Shown here one piece after another: positions 50,659-51,222 of a stretch of DNA of 51,222 nucleotides. The notes beneath the pieces were generated by a model. That model was given only the letters and a program-made list of their open reading frames with translations, had not been told where the DNA came from and ran no database searches. Both the position numbers and the translations under genes were made by a program. Each line of letters starts with the position of its first letter. The first letter of the stretch is position 1. This DNA comes from an uncultured Asticcacaulis sp. (GTDB lineage Bacteria > Pseudomonadota > Alphaproteobacteria > Caulobacterales > Caulobacteraceae). The stretch spans positions 1 through 51,222 of the forward strand of contig CAKZJB010000035.1 of the NCBI GenBank assembly GCA_936940865.1. Direction: 5' to 3'.

Positions 50659-51222
50659 ATGACCAAAGCCGAATTTATCGACCGCATGAAAAAGGGCCTC
50701 ACCGGCCTGCCGCAAAGCACGATCGACGATATCGTCGCCGATTACGAAGCCCACTTCGCCGATGCGGCCGCCGACGGCCGCCCGGAAGCCGACGTGGCCC
50801 AGGCACTGGGTGATCCCGCGCGCCTTGCCCGCGAACTCAAGGCCGAAGCCGGCCTGAAAAGCTGGGAAGAACGCAAGACGCCGTCCTCGGCCGCCTCGGC
50901 CATTATGGGAATCATCGGACTCGGCGCCATCGATCTGCTGATCCTGCTGCCGATGGCCGGCGGGGTCGTCGGCACCCTGATCGGCCTGTTCGCCGCCGCC
51001 TGGGTGTGGATCGACCGCCCGGCCAAGCCTTCGCCGCTGAGCGCCGGCGGCGGCTCTCCCGCCACGGCCGCCGGTGCCGCTACCACGGCTGCGGCCGGCG
51101 GCAAGGAAACGCCGAAGTCGATCCCGCTGCCGCCCAAGCAGCCGTCGAAGTACGCCTTCTACGAAATGCTGCCCAGCTACGAGGTGGTGATCCCGCGCGA
51201 GGACGCCGCCGCTTCCGCCAAG
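50659..51222 (+). CDS. HAAS/DUF1700-domain membrane protein (3' end outside window)
   Basis: 188 residues are visible and the frame stays open at the window end. Residues 1-70 form the HAAS (DUF1700) helical domain (MTKAEFIDRMKKGL, DYEAHFADAAADGRPEADVAQALGDP), usually encoded beside PadR regulators. Residues about 78-115 hold two close hydrophobic segments (MGIIGLGAIDLLILL and VVGTLIGLFAAAWVW). An Ala/Gly/Pro linker then leads to KYAFYEMLPSYEVVIP, a motif that resembles the linker region preceding SPOR domains in cell-division proteins. If a SPOR domain follows beyond the window, this would be an unusual fusion. The start is at 50659, eight bases after the padR stop. Confidence 0.8.
   Translation, partial: MTKAEFIDRMKKGLTGLPQSTIDDIVADYEAHFADAAADGRPEADVAQALGDPARLARELKAEAGLKSWEERKTPSSAASAIMGIIGLGAIDLLILLPMAGGVVGTLIGLFAAAWVWIDRPAKPSPLSAGGGSPATAAGAATTAAAGGKETPKSIPLPPKQPSKYAFYEMLPSYEVVIPREDAAASAK

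Overview
This window looks like chromosome from a GC-rich alphaproteobacterium, most likely of the Caulobacterales (Caulobacter/Asticcacaulis/Phenylobacterium type). The grounds are large TonB-dependent receptors of the plant-polymer-using type, an alphaproteobacterial stand-alone CheY, secreted plant-cell-wall hydrolases (GH3, GH53), LacI-type operators and very high GC at third codon positions. This is inference from protein flavour; no rRNA or tRNA gene is visible, and there is no CRISPR array, insertion sequence or phage gene.

Region 1-5.2 kb (minus strand) is the most interesting part. It is a tightly coupled operon for a ribosomally made, post-translationally modified peptide (RiPP). 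In transcription order it holds a 109-residue precursor-like protein with three aromatic-acidic-Arg triplets (FDR, YER, FDR), an FxsB-like radical SAM/SPASM maturase, a 2OG-Fe(II) oxygenase fused to a DUF6817-like domain, two different HExxH proteins resembling the aKG-HExxH peptide beta-hydroxylases, and a gene cut by the window edge. Nearly all junctions overlap. The start of the oxygenase gene is a five-fold 15-bp tandem repeat in which every copy recreates the stop/start overlap ATGCCTGA.

Region 6-14.7 kb: a receiver-domain regulator, a secreted GH3 beta-xylosidase/glucosidase with a PA14 insert, two short-chain dehydrogenases, a periplasmic sugar-binding protein without its transporter, a GH53 galactanase, a lipoprotein and an HPP-CBS membrane protein. 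LacI-type operator sequences lie at the GH3 start and between the binding-protein and galactanase genes, so this is probably a carbohydrate-use locus (xylan/arabinogalactan).

Region 15-33.5 kb: a large autotransporter, an orphan OmpR-type regulator, an Oar-like TonB receptor closed by a strong terminator, a free-standing single-module NRPS (C-A-T-TE with a Cys in the thioesterase nucleophile position), a TadG/TadE/TadF-like trio without the Tad machinery, a MarR-regulated monooxygenase pair with two clear operators, and a second TonB receptor.

Region 33.9-51.2 kb: a PQQ-type beta-propeller with a CadC-like membrane regulator, an SPFH-RHH gene pair with a palindromic operator, a Tat-exported retropepsin-like protein, a tiny membrane protein, an unknown exported protein, an SGNH esterase, nicotinamide phosphoribosyltransferase, CheY, two tandem FtsX-type permeases without an ATPase, a glucokinase-family protein lacking key catalytic motifs, two unknown small genes, and a PadR/HAAS pair cut by the window end. 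A dispersed intergenic palindrome occurs three times (5.7, 18.2 and 43.3 kb).
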